DNA from: Alistipes sp.
Lineage (GTDB): Bacteria; Bacteroidota; Bacteroidia; Bacteroidales; Rikenellaceae
Direction: 5' to 3'
Assembly (NCBI GenBank): GCA_017465605.1
Contig: JAFTVW010000038.1
Location: forward strand, 52,096 to 116,095
Length of the DNA: 64,000 nt
The stretch's first letter is position 1; each line of letters starts with the position of its first letter. Positions 1 to 8,476 of the stretch are shown in pieces. The position numbers were made by a program, and so were the translations under genes. Below the pieces are notes generated by a model, which saw nothing but the letters and a program-made list of their open reading frames with translations, searched no databases and was not told the DNA's origin.

Positions 1-57
1 TGTGAGTCCCTCTTTGAGGCGCACATCTTCCAACAACATATCGAAATATTTGCTCAT
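1..57 (-). CDS. N-terminal fragment of an unidentified protein (cut by window edge)
   Basis: Reading leftward from an ATG at 57, the open frame gives MSKYFDMLLEDVRLKEGLT and runs off the window edge without a stop. Only 19 residues are visible, too few to name a family. The start lies directly after the T-run of a strong hairpin at 65-92, so the gene is either separately expressed from the upstream operon or controlled by read-through of that hairpin. The strand agrees with the neighbouring operon. I cannot exclude that this is a chance open frame. Confidence 0.4.
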   Translation of the reverse strand, partial: MSKYFDMLLEDVRLKEGLT

Positions 58-92
58 AAAAAAAGTAACTTTGCTTCTGCAAGCAAAGTTAC
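58..92 (-). terminator. Rho-independent terminator after the GH127-like gene
   Basis: A perfect 12-bp stem (65-76 with 81-92) with a CTGC loop is followed, in the leftward direction, by seven T (58-64). It should end the transcript of the operon that finishes at 197. The T-run abuts the ATG at 57. Confidence 0.8.
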
Positions 93-196
93 TATATATA
101 AATTGTATGGCAGGTAGTATAAATACCTATTTTGCCACATTGTATCGTTTCGCAGTTGTGGCCTTACGACCTTTTGTTTGCGTTCTCAAAAACCGT

Positions 197-2230
197 TTAT
201 CTTACTGGGAATTCCGCAATACGCAAAGTTGTACAACCATATGGGATAAGCTCAATATTCACAACTTCTCCCACTTCACCCTTCGGTGGCTGCTGTGAGT
301 AGTATCCGAAATCACCTGCCGAGTTGTGCTCCATAACCCAAGTAGGCAAAACGTGAGCCTCCGCCTTAATCTTTATCGGTGCGCTCTCCAACGACCACGG
401 CTTGTCGCTGCACTCGCCCTTCTCAACAACAAACTTTGTTGCGATATTCTCGGCCTTCAAATCACCTCCTCTTAGTGCTACATTCCAGCGTGAAGGCGAA
501 GTAACCTCGTAGTAGTAATCGCCATACTTCTGCTTATCCGCACCCTCGCAGATGTGCTTCTCCCACTTCTCCTCCATACGAAGGGCATATACCAGCGGGC
601 CACGCTCGATAACGGCTGCGCTATCATACCAGCGAGTGGTGCGTACCGTAGCGTTAAGCGTGAGTACCACCTTGTCGCCATCGTTCCAAGTGCGTGCAAT
701 GCGGATTGTACCCTTGCGTACATCTGCGGCCTTTACCTCTTCACCGTTAATTGTGAGTGTGTAACCATTGCTCCACTCTGGAATACGCAAGTCAAATGGG
801 AACTCTGCCGAGCGATGCTTGCGCTCTGGGAGCGATACTGTGAATGCAATCTGCTCCTCAAATGGGTAGTTGGTCTGCTCCATAATCTCCACCTTCGCAC
901 CCGATGGGAGCGTTGTTGAAACCTTCGATGGGGCATATACCATTGCGGCCAATCCACCCTCCACGCTCCTTAACCAAAGATTTTGTGTGAGTTTTGGCCA
1001 CGCTTGATGCAAGTTGCAAGTACAGCAGGGATATCCTGTGAGTGTTCCGAACAAAATGTCGGTATTCTCGTGAGGAGTAGAGAAGTGACGTGGTTTGCGA
1101 GTCACCTCCACCTGATTAATCTGCTGGTAGTATTGGCGGGCATCACCTGCATCGGTAATCTGAGTAGGCAAAGCATTGTATGCCACTCTCTCCAACAAAT
1201 CGGCATAGGTGTTGTCACCCGTAATTCTATACATCTCCTCCAATGAATACATCATCTCAACAGCCGTACAAAGCTCCGAGCCGCGAGTTGGTTTACCGAA
1301 GTGCAGATACTCGTCACCGGCCCACAAACCAATTGGGAATCCAATTGTTGTACGAATTCGCTTCAATGCCTCGATAGGAGCGTTCAAGTGCTTGTCGTCC
1401 TTCGATTGTTGCCAATTAATCACTGGCTCTTTGAATCCTTGTCCGAGGTTAACACAGTGGATACTATTTTGACGGTAGAGATGGTTGTCGGTGGTGAAAC
1501 GAGCAGTCCAATCGGCTGATTGCGAGTGGATAATCTCGCCTAACTTCAACAACTTCTCATCTCCTGTAATGTTGTATAACCAATGTACTATAAGCAAGTT
1601 GTCGCCTCCACGCTCCGTTGCCCAGAATGTCCAATTTCCGAGTGGTGTCGAAGGTAGAGTTTCCAACTGATAGTGGAAATAACGGGTCATAAAATCTATT
1701 ACTCGCTTATCTCCCGAAGCCATATAATATTGCTGCAAGATTTTCAATGCAACCATTCTTGGCCACCAGTCGGCAGCGTTTCCGCGTTGCATACCTGCAA
1801 TGAAAGGACGGTCGGTATCGGGGCCAAAAAATCCATTCTCCTTTTGGCTTGCCAAAATTGCCTCCACCCATTTCAGCGACTTCTGCTTCAATGCGTCATC
1901 ACCCATAATATAAGCCATTGGCAATGCACCGTCAATCCAGTATGGGCCACGCTCCCAAGCATCGCCCTCACCTCCGAGCCAAGCGTTGTTGTCGCCTACG
2001 ACAAACTCATAAATCTTATCGAGATTTCCTGTCATTCCGTCCAGCAAGGTCTGCATTTGAGCTTTGAGCCAGCCTTCGGGCTGAATCTCTCCAATGGGTA
2101 ATTGAGCATAGGGAACTTCAACCAACGGAGCTCGGTTGAATACAACTTGTGGTTTCTCTTCTTTCTTTGCAGCCGAAACTGTTGTTGCGAGTAGTGTCGC
2201 TACGGCAATTAAAAGATAAGTGGGTTTCAT
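197..2230 (-). CDS. GH127-like (DUF1680) glycoside hydrolase, exported
   Basis: 677 residues with a signal peptide (about residues 1-20, ending SAA) and an (alpha/alpha)6-type DUF1680 body. The E319-x-C321 pair and the C402-C403-T-C405 cluster match the zinc/nucleophile residues of HypBA1-type beta-L-arabinofuranosidases (GH127/GH146), which release L-arabinofuranose by a cysteine-based retaining mechanism. The exact sugar cannot be read from sequence. It is probably periplasmic: there is a signal peptide and no lipobox. It is the last gene of the tlpA-like/lpxH/thyA/folA run, 23 bp after folA, an unexpected partner for nucleotide-synthesis genes, and no SusC/SusD pair is nearby. The family assignment is good; the substrate is open. 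Confidence 0.85.
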   Translation of the reverse strand: MKPTYLLIAVATLLATTVSAAKKEEKPQVVFNRAPLVEVPYAQLPIGEIQPEGWLKAQMQTLLDGMTGNLDKIYEFVVGDNNAWLGGEGDAWERGPYWIDGALPMAYIMGDDALKQKSLKWVEAILASQKENGFFGPDTDRPFIAGMQRGNAADWWPRMVALKILQQYYMASGDKRVIDFMTRYFHYQLETLPSTPLGNWTFWATERGGDNLLIVHWLYNITGDEKLLKLGEIIHSQSADWTARFTTDNHLYRQNSIHCVNLGQGFKEPVINWQQSKDDKHLNAPIEALKRIRTTIGFPIGLWAGDEYLHFGKPTRGSELCTAVEMMYSLEEMYRITGDNTYADLLERVAYNALPTQITDAGDARQYYQQINQVEVTRKPRHFSTPHENTDILFGTLTGYPCCTCNLHQAWPKLTQNLWLRSVEGGLAAMVYAPSKVSTTLPSGAKVEIMEQTNYPFEEQIAFTVSLPERKHRSAEFPFDLRIPEWSNGYTLTINGEEVKAADVRKGTIRIARTWNDGDKVVLTLNATVRTTRWYDSAAVIERGPLVYALRMEEKWEKHICEGADKQKYGDYYYEVTSPSRWNVALRGGDLKAENIATKFVVEKGECSDKPWSLESAPIKIKAEAHVLPTWVMEHNSAGDFGYYSQQPPKGEVGEVVNIELIPYGCTTLRIAEFPVR

Positions 2231-2253
2231 ATTCAGTAGTTTTGTTTGAATTT

Positions 2254-2739
2254 CTATTTTTGTTTTCTCTCATATACCTCAAACGAGAATGGATAGGGAT
2301 ACTTCTCACCTCGCTCGTAATCCTCTTTCGAGATTAGTTGCCACTCATCGCTCTTCCATTCGGGAAACGAAGTGTCGCCTTCGTAGTTGTGCCCAACTCG
2401 TGTGAGATAGAACTTATCGGCAATGTCAATAGCCAATGCGTATATCTGCGCACCTCCAATCACAAATACCTCCTCTTCGTTGGGGAACATAGCCATAGCC
2501 TCCTCCAACGACGAGGCAACCTTGCAACCCTCAATGGCGGTTTGCGTACGGCTGATTACAACATTTGTTCTATTTGGAAGTGGGCGACCCAACGATTCGT
2601 ATGTTTTGCGACCCATAATTACGGGGTGGCCCGATGTGGTACGCTTAAAGAAACGCATATCTTCCGATATGTGCCAAAGGAGTGAATTCTTATCACCGAT
2701 AACTCCGTTCTGAGCAACGGCTACTATGATGCTAATCAT
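2254..2739 (-). CDS. folA: Dihydrofolate reductase
   Basis: 161 residues, normal length for a chromosomal DHFR. It reduces dihydrofolate to tetrahydrofolate with NADPH. Visible family features are the N-terminal ISIIVAVAQNGVIG strand, the active-site acid Asp27 in WHISEDMRFFK, the NADPH-binding VIMGRKTYES segment and a VIGGAQIY motif near residue 115. It lies 121 bp downstream of thyA on the same strand. Pairing with thyA makes sense because thymidylate synthase produces the dihydrofolate that this enzyme recycles. Cytoplasmic. Confidence 0.97.
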   Translation of the reverse strand: MISIIVAVAQNGVIGDKNSLLWHISEDMRFFKRTTSGHPVIMGRKTYESLGRPLPNRTNVVISRTQTAIEGCKVASSLEEAMAMFPNEEEVFVIGGAQIYALAIDIADKFYLTRVGHNYEGDTSFPEWKSDEWQLISKEDYERGEKYPYPFSFEVYERKQK

Positions 2740-2860
2740 ATCTTTACTATTTTCTTTCTAATTGGGCAAAATCCCGCTTTGATTATCTCGCCAACTCTAT
2801 ATGTTTGCCTTGCAAAGCCCTCTTCCCTAAAACCTGTTTGACTTGCAAATGCCGCCTTTA

Positions 2861-3760
2861 TTAAAACGACATTGGGGCCTTGATAGCGGGGTAGGGGTCG
2901 TATCCTTCGAGCGTGAAATCCTCGTAGCGGAAATCGAATACCGATTTTACATCGGGGTTGATTCGCATTGTTGGCAATTTGCGAGGAGTACGCGATAACT
3001 GCTCGTCAACCTGCTCCATATGGTTGAGGTAAAGATGTGTGTCGCCCAACGTGTGAACAAACTCACCAGCTTGCAGACCACACTCCTGAGCAATCATCAT
3101 CGTAAGCAGAGCATACGAAGCGATATTAAACGGCACACCGAGGAATGTATCGGCACTACGCTGATATAGCTGACATGATAGCTTTCCGTTAGCCACATAG
3201 AATTGGAACAAAACGTGGCATGGTGGCAATGCCATATCCTCCACTTCGGCCACATTCCAAGCTGAAACAATCATACGTCGCGAGTCGGGATTATGCTTTA
3301 TCGTCTCGATAACCTGCTTGATTTGGTCGATAGCCTCGCCGTTGTCTTTGGGCCAGCTACGCCACTGATAACCATAGACGTGATTCAAATCTCCATATGC
3401 ATACGATTCAATCGGTGAGGGTCTCTGCTCGCTTGCAGCCAACAAAAACTCCTCTTTGCTGATGGGCGCAATATTGTGGGCCGAGCATAACTCTCCATAG
3501 TAGCGATATGCGTCGTTATCCCAAATGTGTACTCCGTTGTCCACTAAATATTTGATGTTGGTATCACCCGCCAAAAACCACAATAGCTCGTGGATAATAC
3601 CCTTCAAAAAGACCTTTTTTGTGGTGAGCAAGGGGAATCCTTCGGCCAAATCGAAACGCATTTGATGGCCAAATACACTGCGTGTTCCTGTACCTGTGCG
3701 GTCGCTCTTTACGATGCCTTCATTTTTGATGCGGCTCAGAAGTTCAAGATATTGTTTCAT
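2861..3760 (-). CDS. thyA: Thymidylate synthase (ThyA type)
   Basis: 299 residues. It methylates dUMP to dTMP using methylenetetrahydrofolate. The nucleophile is Cys181 in ALPPCH; the N-terminal [13 protein letters not shown] phosphate-binding loop, the [20 protein letters not shown] segment and the GDTHLYLNH motif are all present. It is about 35 residues longer than the 264-residue E. coli enzyme; the extra residues (around 90-120) sit in the small domain, as in the longer lactobacillar form. Its start overlaps the lpxH stop by 4 bp, which indicates translational coupling. Cytoplasmic. Confidence 0.97.
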   Translation of the reverse strand: MKQYLELLSRIKNEGIVKSDRTGTGTRSVFGHQMRFDLAEGFPLLTTKKVFLKGIIHELLWFLAGDTNIKYLVDNGVHIWDNDAYRYYGELCSAHNIAPISKEEFLLAASEQRPSPIESYAYGDLNHVYGYQWRSWPKDNGEAIDQIKQVIETIKHNPDSRRMIVSAWNVAEVEDMALPPCHVLFQFYVANGKLSCQLYQRSADTFLGVPFNIASYALLTMMIAQECGLQAGEFVHTLGDTHLYLNHMEQVDEQLSRTPRKLPTMRINPDVKSVFDFRYEDFTLEGYDPYPAIKAPMSF

Positions 3761-4500
3761 TGGTCGAAAGTTTTAAGTGAAAAATTGCCCTCGTTGTCGA
3801 GTTGTGCGTATGTCGGTTTGTCCTGCTGCCAATCGCTCATAAAGAGAACTCGAAGGCCATCTTTATCGTAGTCGTGAGCATAGTGCATATGCCCAAACAA
3901 GACATAATCGGTATCGGGATTTTGGTTTTTATAATCGCGAGCATAATCAATCAGAAAACCGAGCGAAGAGTCGGTGATATAATCTTTCGTGTGCGATTTG
4001 CGTGATGTGTTACTCCACCATTGCCCAAATTTTAGTGCAAGGTCGGGGTGTACGAGCCAAGAGAATAGTATTCGGAGGATTTTCGAGCGGAAACCAGCGT
4101 TCATCAATCTAAGCATCGGCTTATCCTTGATGTTCATATTGTCGCCGTGAGCAATGAAAATCTGCTTGCCAGCAAGGGTCATTTTGCGAGGTGTAAAGTG
4201 TATCTTCACTCCGCACTCCTTCTCCAAATAGTCACGGCTCCACATATCGTGATTACCGATAAAGAAGTGTATCTCCACCCCTTTGTCGGTAAGCTCCGAT
4301 AATTTTCCAAGTGTGCGTGAAAAACCTTTGGGGATAACCCTCCCATATTCAAACCAAAAGTCGAATATGTCTCCCACCAAAAATATCGCATCGGCATCGC
4401 GGCTTACAGCGTCTAACCATTTGACGAAACGTTGCTCCGTGCGACGAGACGTCTGCTCGTCGCCTGTACCGAGATGAACGTCCGAGGCGAAGTAATACAT
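3757..4500 (-). CDS. lpxH: UDP-2,3-diacylglucosamine diphosphatase (LpxH-like)
   Basis: 247-residue metallophosphoesterase that hydrolyses UDP-2,3-diacylglucosamine to lipid X in lipid A synthesis. The metal-binding set is in order: ASDVHLG near the start, GDIFDFW, GNHDMW, AHGDN and GHMHYAHD near the C-terminus. The [11 protein letters not shown] motif favours LpxH over a general phosphatase. It starts 7 bp after the stop of the TlpA-like gene and overlaps thyA by 4 bp, so it sits in the middle of the operon. Peripheral inner-membrane location is expected from the family. Confidence 0.9.
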   Translation of the reverse strand: MYYFASDVHLGTGDEQTSRRTEQRFVKWLDAVSRDADAIFLVGDIFDFWFEYGRVIPKGFSRTLGKLSELTDKGVEIHFFIGNHDMWSRDYLEKECGVKIHFTPRKMTLAGKQIFIAHGDNMNIKDKPMLRLMNAGFRSKILRILFSWLVHPDLALKFGQWWSNTSRKSHTKDYITDSSLGFLIDYARDYKNQNPDTDYVLFGHMHYAHDYDKDGLRVLFMSDWQQDKPTYAQLDNEGNFSLKTFDQ

Positions 4501-4506
4501 TATGTG

Positions 4507-5637
4507 TTAGATAAGTTTCTTGATTTCACTCTCCAATTTGTCGCCCGTAATATCTTTCGCAACGATATTACCCTCGCGGTCGATAAGGAAATTAGCAGGA
4601 AGGCGTTGTACGTTGTACTCACCGAGCGATGTCGATGCCTCACCCTTCATATCGCTAACCGAAATCCAAGGCAACTGCTGCTCCTGAATTGCATTTATCC
4701 AAGTCGATTTCGATGTGTCGATAGCAACCTGATAAATCTCAAAACCCTGCTCCTTGTAACGATTGTAAATATCCTTCAAATCGGCATTTACAGCATTACC
4801 ATTGCCAATAGCTGCCGACCAGAAGTGCAGCAAGATAACCTTGCCACTGAGCGATGAAAGAGCTATCTCTTGTCCATACATATTGGGCATCTTAATCTCA
4901 GGGAAGTTCACCTGCTTTGCCTGCGATAGTAGGCTTGACTGAGCTGTCATACGAGCAATCTGGCTACGCAAAATGGGGAGATAGTGACTCTCTGGATATT
5001 TGCTCTCAATTGCTTCGGCCACAGTGCGATAGTAAACCACGTCGCTGTCGCCATTGAATAGATATGAATCGTTTGGCAGACGCTGGTGCAGTGCATATAC
5101 CGCCGCAATGTTCTCTTTGTGGCTAACTATGAAGTTCATCTGTTTGCGTTTGATTTCGAGATAGTTTTTGGTGTACTCCTCGGTGAGCGATTTTTGCTCC
5201 TGCTCGCTCAAATTACCAGCAGCAATCTTCGATATAATACCGCGCAACTTCACAACACCACTCACATACTCCTGATGGAACTCACGCAAAAGCTCCGACT
5301 CCTCCGAGCCTTCGATTTTGTAATTGCGAACTATGTTTCCAGCTGCACTAACCTTCACATTATCACCCTGCATAAGCAACAGGGGAATTCGCTCATTGTT
5401 GTAGATAACATAATAGAGCGAAGGGGTCACGGTCGCATTCTCCACTTTGAGGGCGAAATTACCCTCTTCACCCAATTTTACCGAATCAATTATAGTTTGC
5501 TCCAAAGCCGAGGCATACTCCAAATATACCATATCTGCATCAGACCCTACAAAACGGCCCGATACTGAAACTTTGGGCGATTGGCACGAACTGAGTGCCA
5601 CAATCAGCGCGATGGCTGTGAAAATTATTCTATTCAT
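4507..5637 (-). CDS. TlpA/AhpC-TSA-like thioredoxin-fold lipoprotein lacking CxxC
   Basis: I start the gene at 5637, not at the upstream in-frame codon, because this gives MNRIIFTAIALIVALSSCQ, a clean lipoprotein signal with a lipobox Cys. The N-terminal half (about 25-120) resembles the DUF4369 domain, followed by a helical linker and a thioredoxin-like domain (about 245-376) with HFWSAA, AIDTSKSTW and RLPANFLIDREGNIV. Where a TlpA has Cys-x-x-Cys this protein has I277-G-N-G280, so it cannot be a classical thiol-disulfide oxidoreductase. It may be a structural or binding paralogue on the periplasmic side. It is the first gene of the operon leading to lpxH, behind a consensus promoter at 5665-5695. 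Confidence 0.8.
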   Translation of the reverse strand: MNRIIFTAIALIVALSSCQSPKVSVSGRFVGSDADMVYLEYASALEQTIIDSVKLGEEGNFALKVENATVTPSLYYVIYNNERIPLLLMQGDNVKVSAAGNIVRNYKIEGSEESELLREFHQEYVSGVVKLRGIISKIAAGNLSEQEQKSLTEEYTKNYLEIKRKQMNFIVSHKENIAAVYALHQRLPNDSYLFNGDSDVVYYRTVAEAIESKYPESHYLPILRSQIARMTAQSSLLSQAKQVNFPEIKMPNMYGQEIALSSLSGKVILLHFWSAAIGNGNAVNADLKDIYNRYKEQGFEIYQVAIDTSKSTWINAIQEQQLPWISVSDMKGEASTSLGEYNVQRLPANFLIDREGNIVAKDITGDKLESEIKKLI

Positions 5638-5664
5638 TACTGATATTTGTTTCAAATTAAGACA

Positions 5665-5695
5665 CAAATATAACGTTTTTTAACGATAACGCAAA
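5665..5695 (-). promoter_or_regulatory. Bacteroidota-type promoter for the tlpA-like/lpxH/thyA/folA/GH127 operon
   Basis: On the minus strand, TTTG (5692-5695) is followed after exactly 19 bases by TATATTTG (5665-5672). This fits the -33/-7 consensus of the primary sigma factor of Bacteroidota. Transcription would start near 5660, about 20 bases before the chosen start codon. Confidence 0.75.
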
Positions 5696-5696
5696 A

Positions 5697-6419
5697 TTAC
5701 TTCTGTGAATTGTGTCTTACGGGGCTATCGGCGTTGTTTTTTTGACTCCTGATTGGGGTACGGCCCTTAGCTGTGGGGTACTGATTCTTCTGCTGCATAT
5801 TTTTCTGTCCATTCTTTGCCTGAGGGCGAACAGGGCCTTTTGCAGTACGAGCTGAAAGGTGCTGTTTATAATCACTTCGGAGATTATTCAAGGCAACTTC
5901 ATCGAGTTCAATGCTATTATCAGACATCTGCTTTATATCTTTTATGATAACCTCGTTATTGGGGTGCTCTTGGTTGTATTCAAAGCTCTTGCTTCTCATA
6001 TAGCGAGCCAAAGAATCCACTGCATTATCGCGCGCCTCCTTGTCTTGCTCTGTGCCTATCTTGCGTAACATTCGAGCCACATATTTGCCATAGTGTTTGA
6101 ATTGAATTCTCTCCTGCGAGTATTCCATTTTACGAGGTGTAATGGTCAAATCCTCTCGCGTGGGACGAGCGTATGGAGAATCTACATCTAATTGAAAATC
6201 AGACATTATGAATAGATGATCCCAAAGCTTATGGGTGAAATCAGCCGTATCACGCAACAGTGGTTGCAGATTACCCATAACGGCTATTACGGCACGAGCT
6301 TGTCGGTTGCGTTCATCGCGATCCTCGATTGTCATCAACTGATCTACCATCTCGTGAATGTGACGTCCGTACTCTGGCAAATAGAGCTTACGTCGAGTGT
6401 AATTGTAATTTTTTCTCAT
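5697..6419 (-). CDS. DUF4290 domain protein
   Basis: I use the ATG at 6419 (MRKNYNYTRRKLYLPEYGRH), which matches the usual start of this Bacteroidota-only family; the open frame upstream of it lacks family features. The first ~170 residues form the DUF4290 domain (YLPEYGRHIHEMVDQ and a stretch containing TADFTHKLWDHL). The C-terminal ~60 residues are low-complexity, rich in Gln, Asn, Lys, Arg and Pro, and probably disordered and basic. No signal peptide. The function of the family is unknown. It stops just upstream of the tlpA-like promoter and is divergent from the sigma-54 activator-like gene. Confidence 0.85.
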   Translation of the reverse strand: MRKNYNYTRRKLYLPEYGRHIHEMVDQLMTIEDRDERNRQARAVIAVMGNLQPLLRDTADFTHKLWDHLFIMSDFQLDVDSPYARPTREDLTITPRKMEYSQERIQFKHYGKYVARMLRKIGTEQDKEARDNAVDSLARYMRSKSFEYNQEHPNNEVIIKDIKQMSDNSIELDEVALNNLRSDYKQHLSARTAKGPVRPQAKNGQKNMQQKNQYPTAKGRTPIRSQKNNADSPVRHNSQK

Positions 6420-6562
6420 ATAACTAATACCGATTCTTGAACCAACCTCAAATCGAGGGTAAAACTTCGGGCCCGATTTTTGCTCTTCGAGGTTGCTATT
6501 GATGAATCTTTTATGATTAAACGAAGGCTCTTTTATTGGTGATGGGCCTGTCACGGCCAAGA

Positions 6563-6593
6563 TTGGAATCACCAAATAAAGAGTCTATCTTTG
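6563..6593 (+). promoter_or_regulatory. Probable promoter of the sigma-54 activator-like gene
   Basis: TTGG at 6563-6566, 19 bases, then TATCTTTG at 6586-6593. The -7 element is perfect; the -33 element matches partly. The start codon at 6633 lies about 35 bases downstream of the expected transcription start. Confidence 0.55.
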
Positions 6594-6632
6594 GTACTGC
6601 AAAGTAAATGTAAAAATCTCAAATATCAAAAT

Positions 6633-7772
6633 ATGGCGAAGGTTTTAATTCTCGAACAATCAAAAAGTATGCGAAATATTTTGCGTGAGCGATTGGAATT
6701 CGAGGGATTTGCTACTACGGTGGCAGAAACAAAGGAAATTTCACCGAGTGCGTGCGCTCGTCGTGGCTACGATGCCATCTTGGCGGGTAGCGATTACTCG
6801 CAAGTCTCCGAGCTCGGTGTACCTTTTATTATTGTTACAAATTCGGGTACAATCGATGGTGCGGTTATGGCCGTAAAGAGTGGTGCAGAGGATTATCTCA
6901 CCACCCCTGTTGATATGAATCGCTTGCTCGGCTCGTTGCGTCGCATTGTTAACCGAGAAGAGGAGCCAAGCTCCGACACCCCATCTGTTGCAGTACGCTC
7001 AAAACGCAAAGTTCAAAACTCTGCGGAGCCTATCGTTGGTTCATCTCCGGCGATTGGTCAGGTACGGGGATTGATTGATAAAGTGGCAATGTCTGATGCC
7101 CGCGTACTTATTATGGGCGAGAATGGAACGGGAAAGGAACTTGTAGCCCGCTGGTTACACGAAAAGAGCAATCGTGCCGATGGCCCATTTGTGGAGGTTA
7201 ACTGCGCTGCTATCCCATCGGAACTTATCGAGAGCGAACTTTTTGGCCACGAGCGTGGAGCTTTTACCTCTGCAATCAAACAACGCAAGGGAAAATTCGA
7301 GCAGGCCAACGGCGGTACACTCTTTATGGACGAGATAGGCGATATGTCGCTCTCAGCGCAAGCAAAGGTTTTGAGAGCTTTGCAGGAGAGTAAGATTAGT
7401 CGCGTGGGTAGCGATAAGGACGTGGCTGTCGATGTCAGGGTTGTTGCTGCAACCAATAAGGATATCAAAGCCGAGATTGCAAAGGGAAATTTCCGCGAGG
7501 ATTTGTACCACCGATTGAGTGTTATCGTAATCAAAGTTCCCCCTTTGCGTGAGCGGGCCAGCGATATTTCCGAGTTGGTTGCTCACTTTATCTCGAAGAT
7601 TGCCGAGGAGCATAACATTGCGGCAAAGAGTGTCGATGCCGAGGCTTTGGAGGCTCTTGCATCAATGCCGTGGACGGGAAATATCCGGGAGTTGCGCAAT
7701 GTGGTTGAGCGATTGATGATTCTGAGTGGTGATAAAATCACGCTGCAAGATGTAAAGCTCTATTGTGTGTAG
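6633..7772 (+). CDS. NtrC-type AAA+ sigma-54 activator with a degenerate receiver and no DNA-binding domain
   Basis: The start is the ATG at 6633 (MAKVLILEQSK). Residues 1-110 have the shape of a receiver domain, but the acidic pair is replaced (LEQSKS), the phospho-acceptor Asp is missing (YDAILAGSDYS) and the conserved Lys is Thr in DYLTTPVD, so phosphorylation is unlikely. Residues ~135-375 are an intact AAA+ domain: Walker A GENGTGKE (162-169), GAFTSA (209-214) in place of GAFTGA, Walker B GTLFMDEIGD (229-238). The protein ends at residue 379, just after the AAA+ lid, without a Fis-type helix-turn-helix. From memory, GAFTSA and the missing helix-turn-helix are shared by a Bacteroidota subfamily; the dead receiver appears specific here. 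Confidence 0.85.
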   Translation: MAKVLILEQSKSMRNILRERLEFEGFATTVAETKEISPSACARRGYDAILAGSDYSQVSELGVPFIIVTNSGTIDGAVMAVKSGAEDYLTTPVDMNRLLGSLRRIVNREEEPSSDTPSVAVRSKRKVQNSAEPIVGSSPAIGQVRGLIDKVAMSDARVLIMGENGTGKELVARWLHEKSNRADGPFVEVNCAAIPSELIESELFGHERGAFTSAIKQRKGKFEQANGGTLFMDEIGDMSLSAQAKVLRALQESKISRVGSDKDVAVDVRVVAATNKDIKAEIAKGNFREDLYHRLSVIVIKVPPLRERASDISELVAHFISKIAEEHNIAAKSVDAEALEALASMPWTGNIRELRNVVERLMILSGDKITLQDVKLYCV

Positions 7773-7802
7773 TGTAGGGTGGCAGCAATTTTATTGTAGG
7801 AC

Positions 7803-7829
7803 AAAAAAGGAGAGGCTTAATACCTCTCC
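7803..7829 (-). terminator. Terminator overlapping the end of the HAD phosphatase gene
   Basis: A 7-bp GC-rich stem (7809-7815 with 7823-7829) is followed leftward by six T (7803-7808). The right arm lies inside the last codons of the phosphatase, so stop codon and terminator overlap. Confidence 0.7.
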
Positions 7830-8476
7830 AAAACATTGAGTAATTCTTCGGCAGAGCTGACTATATAGTCGGCTCTGTTCTCTTCCAGCTCTTGTCGCGA
7901 GCGAAAACCCCAACTAACTCCAATCGATGTGATTCCTGCACCACGGGCAGTCTGAATATCCACACCCGAATCACCCACCATAGCCACTCTATCTCGCTCA
8001 ACGTTGGCTTTTTCGAGTATGAAATCCACAAGTGCGGTGTCGGGTTTTAATGGTACTCCCTCTCTGTTGCCGCATATCTCAACAAAATCTATTTCGGGGA
8101 AGAATTTGCGAATCAACTTTTCGGTTCCTGCCTGAAATTTATTCGATGCAACTGCCAGCTTTGCCCCTCGTGCCTGTAATGTGTCAAGCAATTCGGGCAT
8201 ACCATCGTAGGGGTGGCTCTTTTGGTCAATATGCTCTATGTAGTAATCCACAAAATCCTTGCGTGCAGCCTTCACATACTCCTCCGTACGCAACTCTTCG
8301 GGCAGGGCCCGCTCCACAAGACGCATAATTCCGTTGCCTACAAATGAACAATACTCTTCGTATGTGTGACCCTTCAAACCTCTCATAGCAAGCATATGGT
8401 CACAGCCGATGGCCAAATCACCAATCGTGTTCAGTAACGTGCCATCTAAATCAAATATGATAAGTTTATTTTTCAT
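7817..8476 (-). CDS. gph: HAD-superfamily phosphatase, phosphoglycolate phosphatase-like
   Basis: 219 residues with the HAD motifs in order: DLDGTL (Asp nucleophile, residues 9-14), VASNK (motif II), Lys in PLKPD (motif III), and GDSGVDIQTARGAG (motif IV). A helical cap lies between motifs I and II. It resembles Gph/PpaX-type enzymes that dephosphorylate small substrates such as 2-phosphoglycolate; the true substrate cannot be told. Its start overlaps the end of the NhaC gene by 11 bp, so the two are probably co-translated. Cytoplasmic. Confidence 0.8.
   Translation of the reverse strand: MKNKLIIFDLDGTLLNTIGDLAIGCDHMLAMRGLKGHTYEEYCSFVGNGIMRLVERALPEELRTEEYVKAARKDFVDYYIEHIDQKSHPYDGMPELLDTLQARGAKLAVASNKFQAGTEKLIRKFFPEIDFVEICGNREGVPLKPDTALVDFILEKANVERDRVAMVGDSGVDIQTARGAGITSIGVSWGFRSRQELEENRADYIVSSAEELLNVLERY

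Noticed and set aside
6633-7772. Truncation of the sigma-54 activator by a frameshift near 7772
   Set aside because: The stop follows a natural domain end, no helix-turn-helix code is found downstream in any frame, and Bacteroidota relatives recalled from general knowledge end at the same place.
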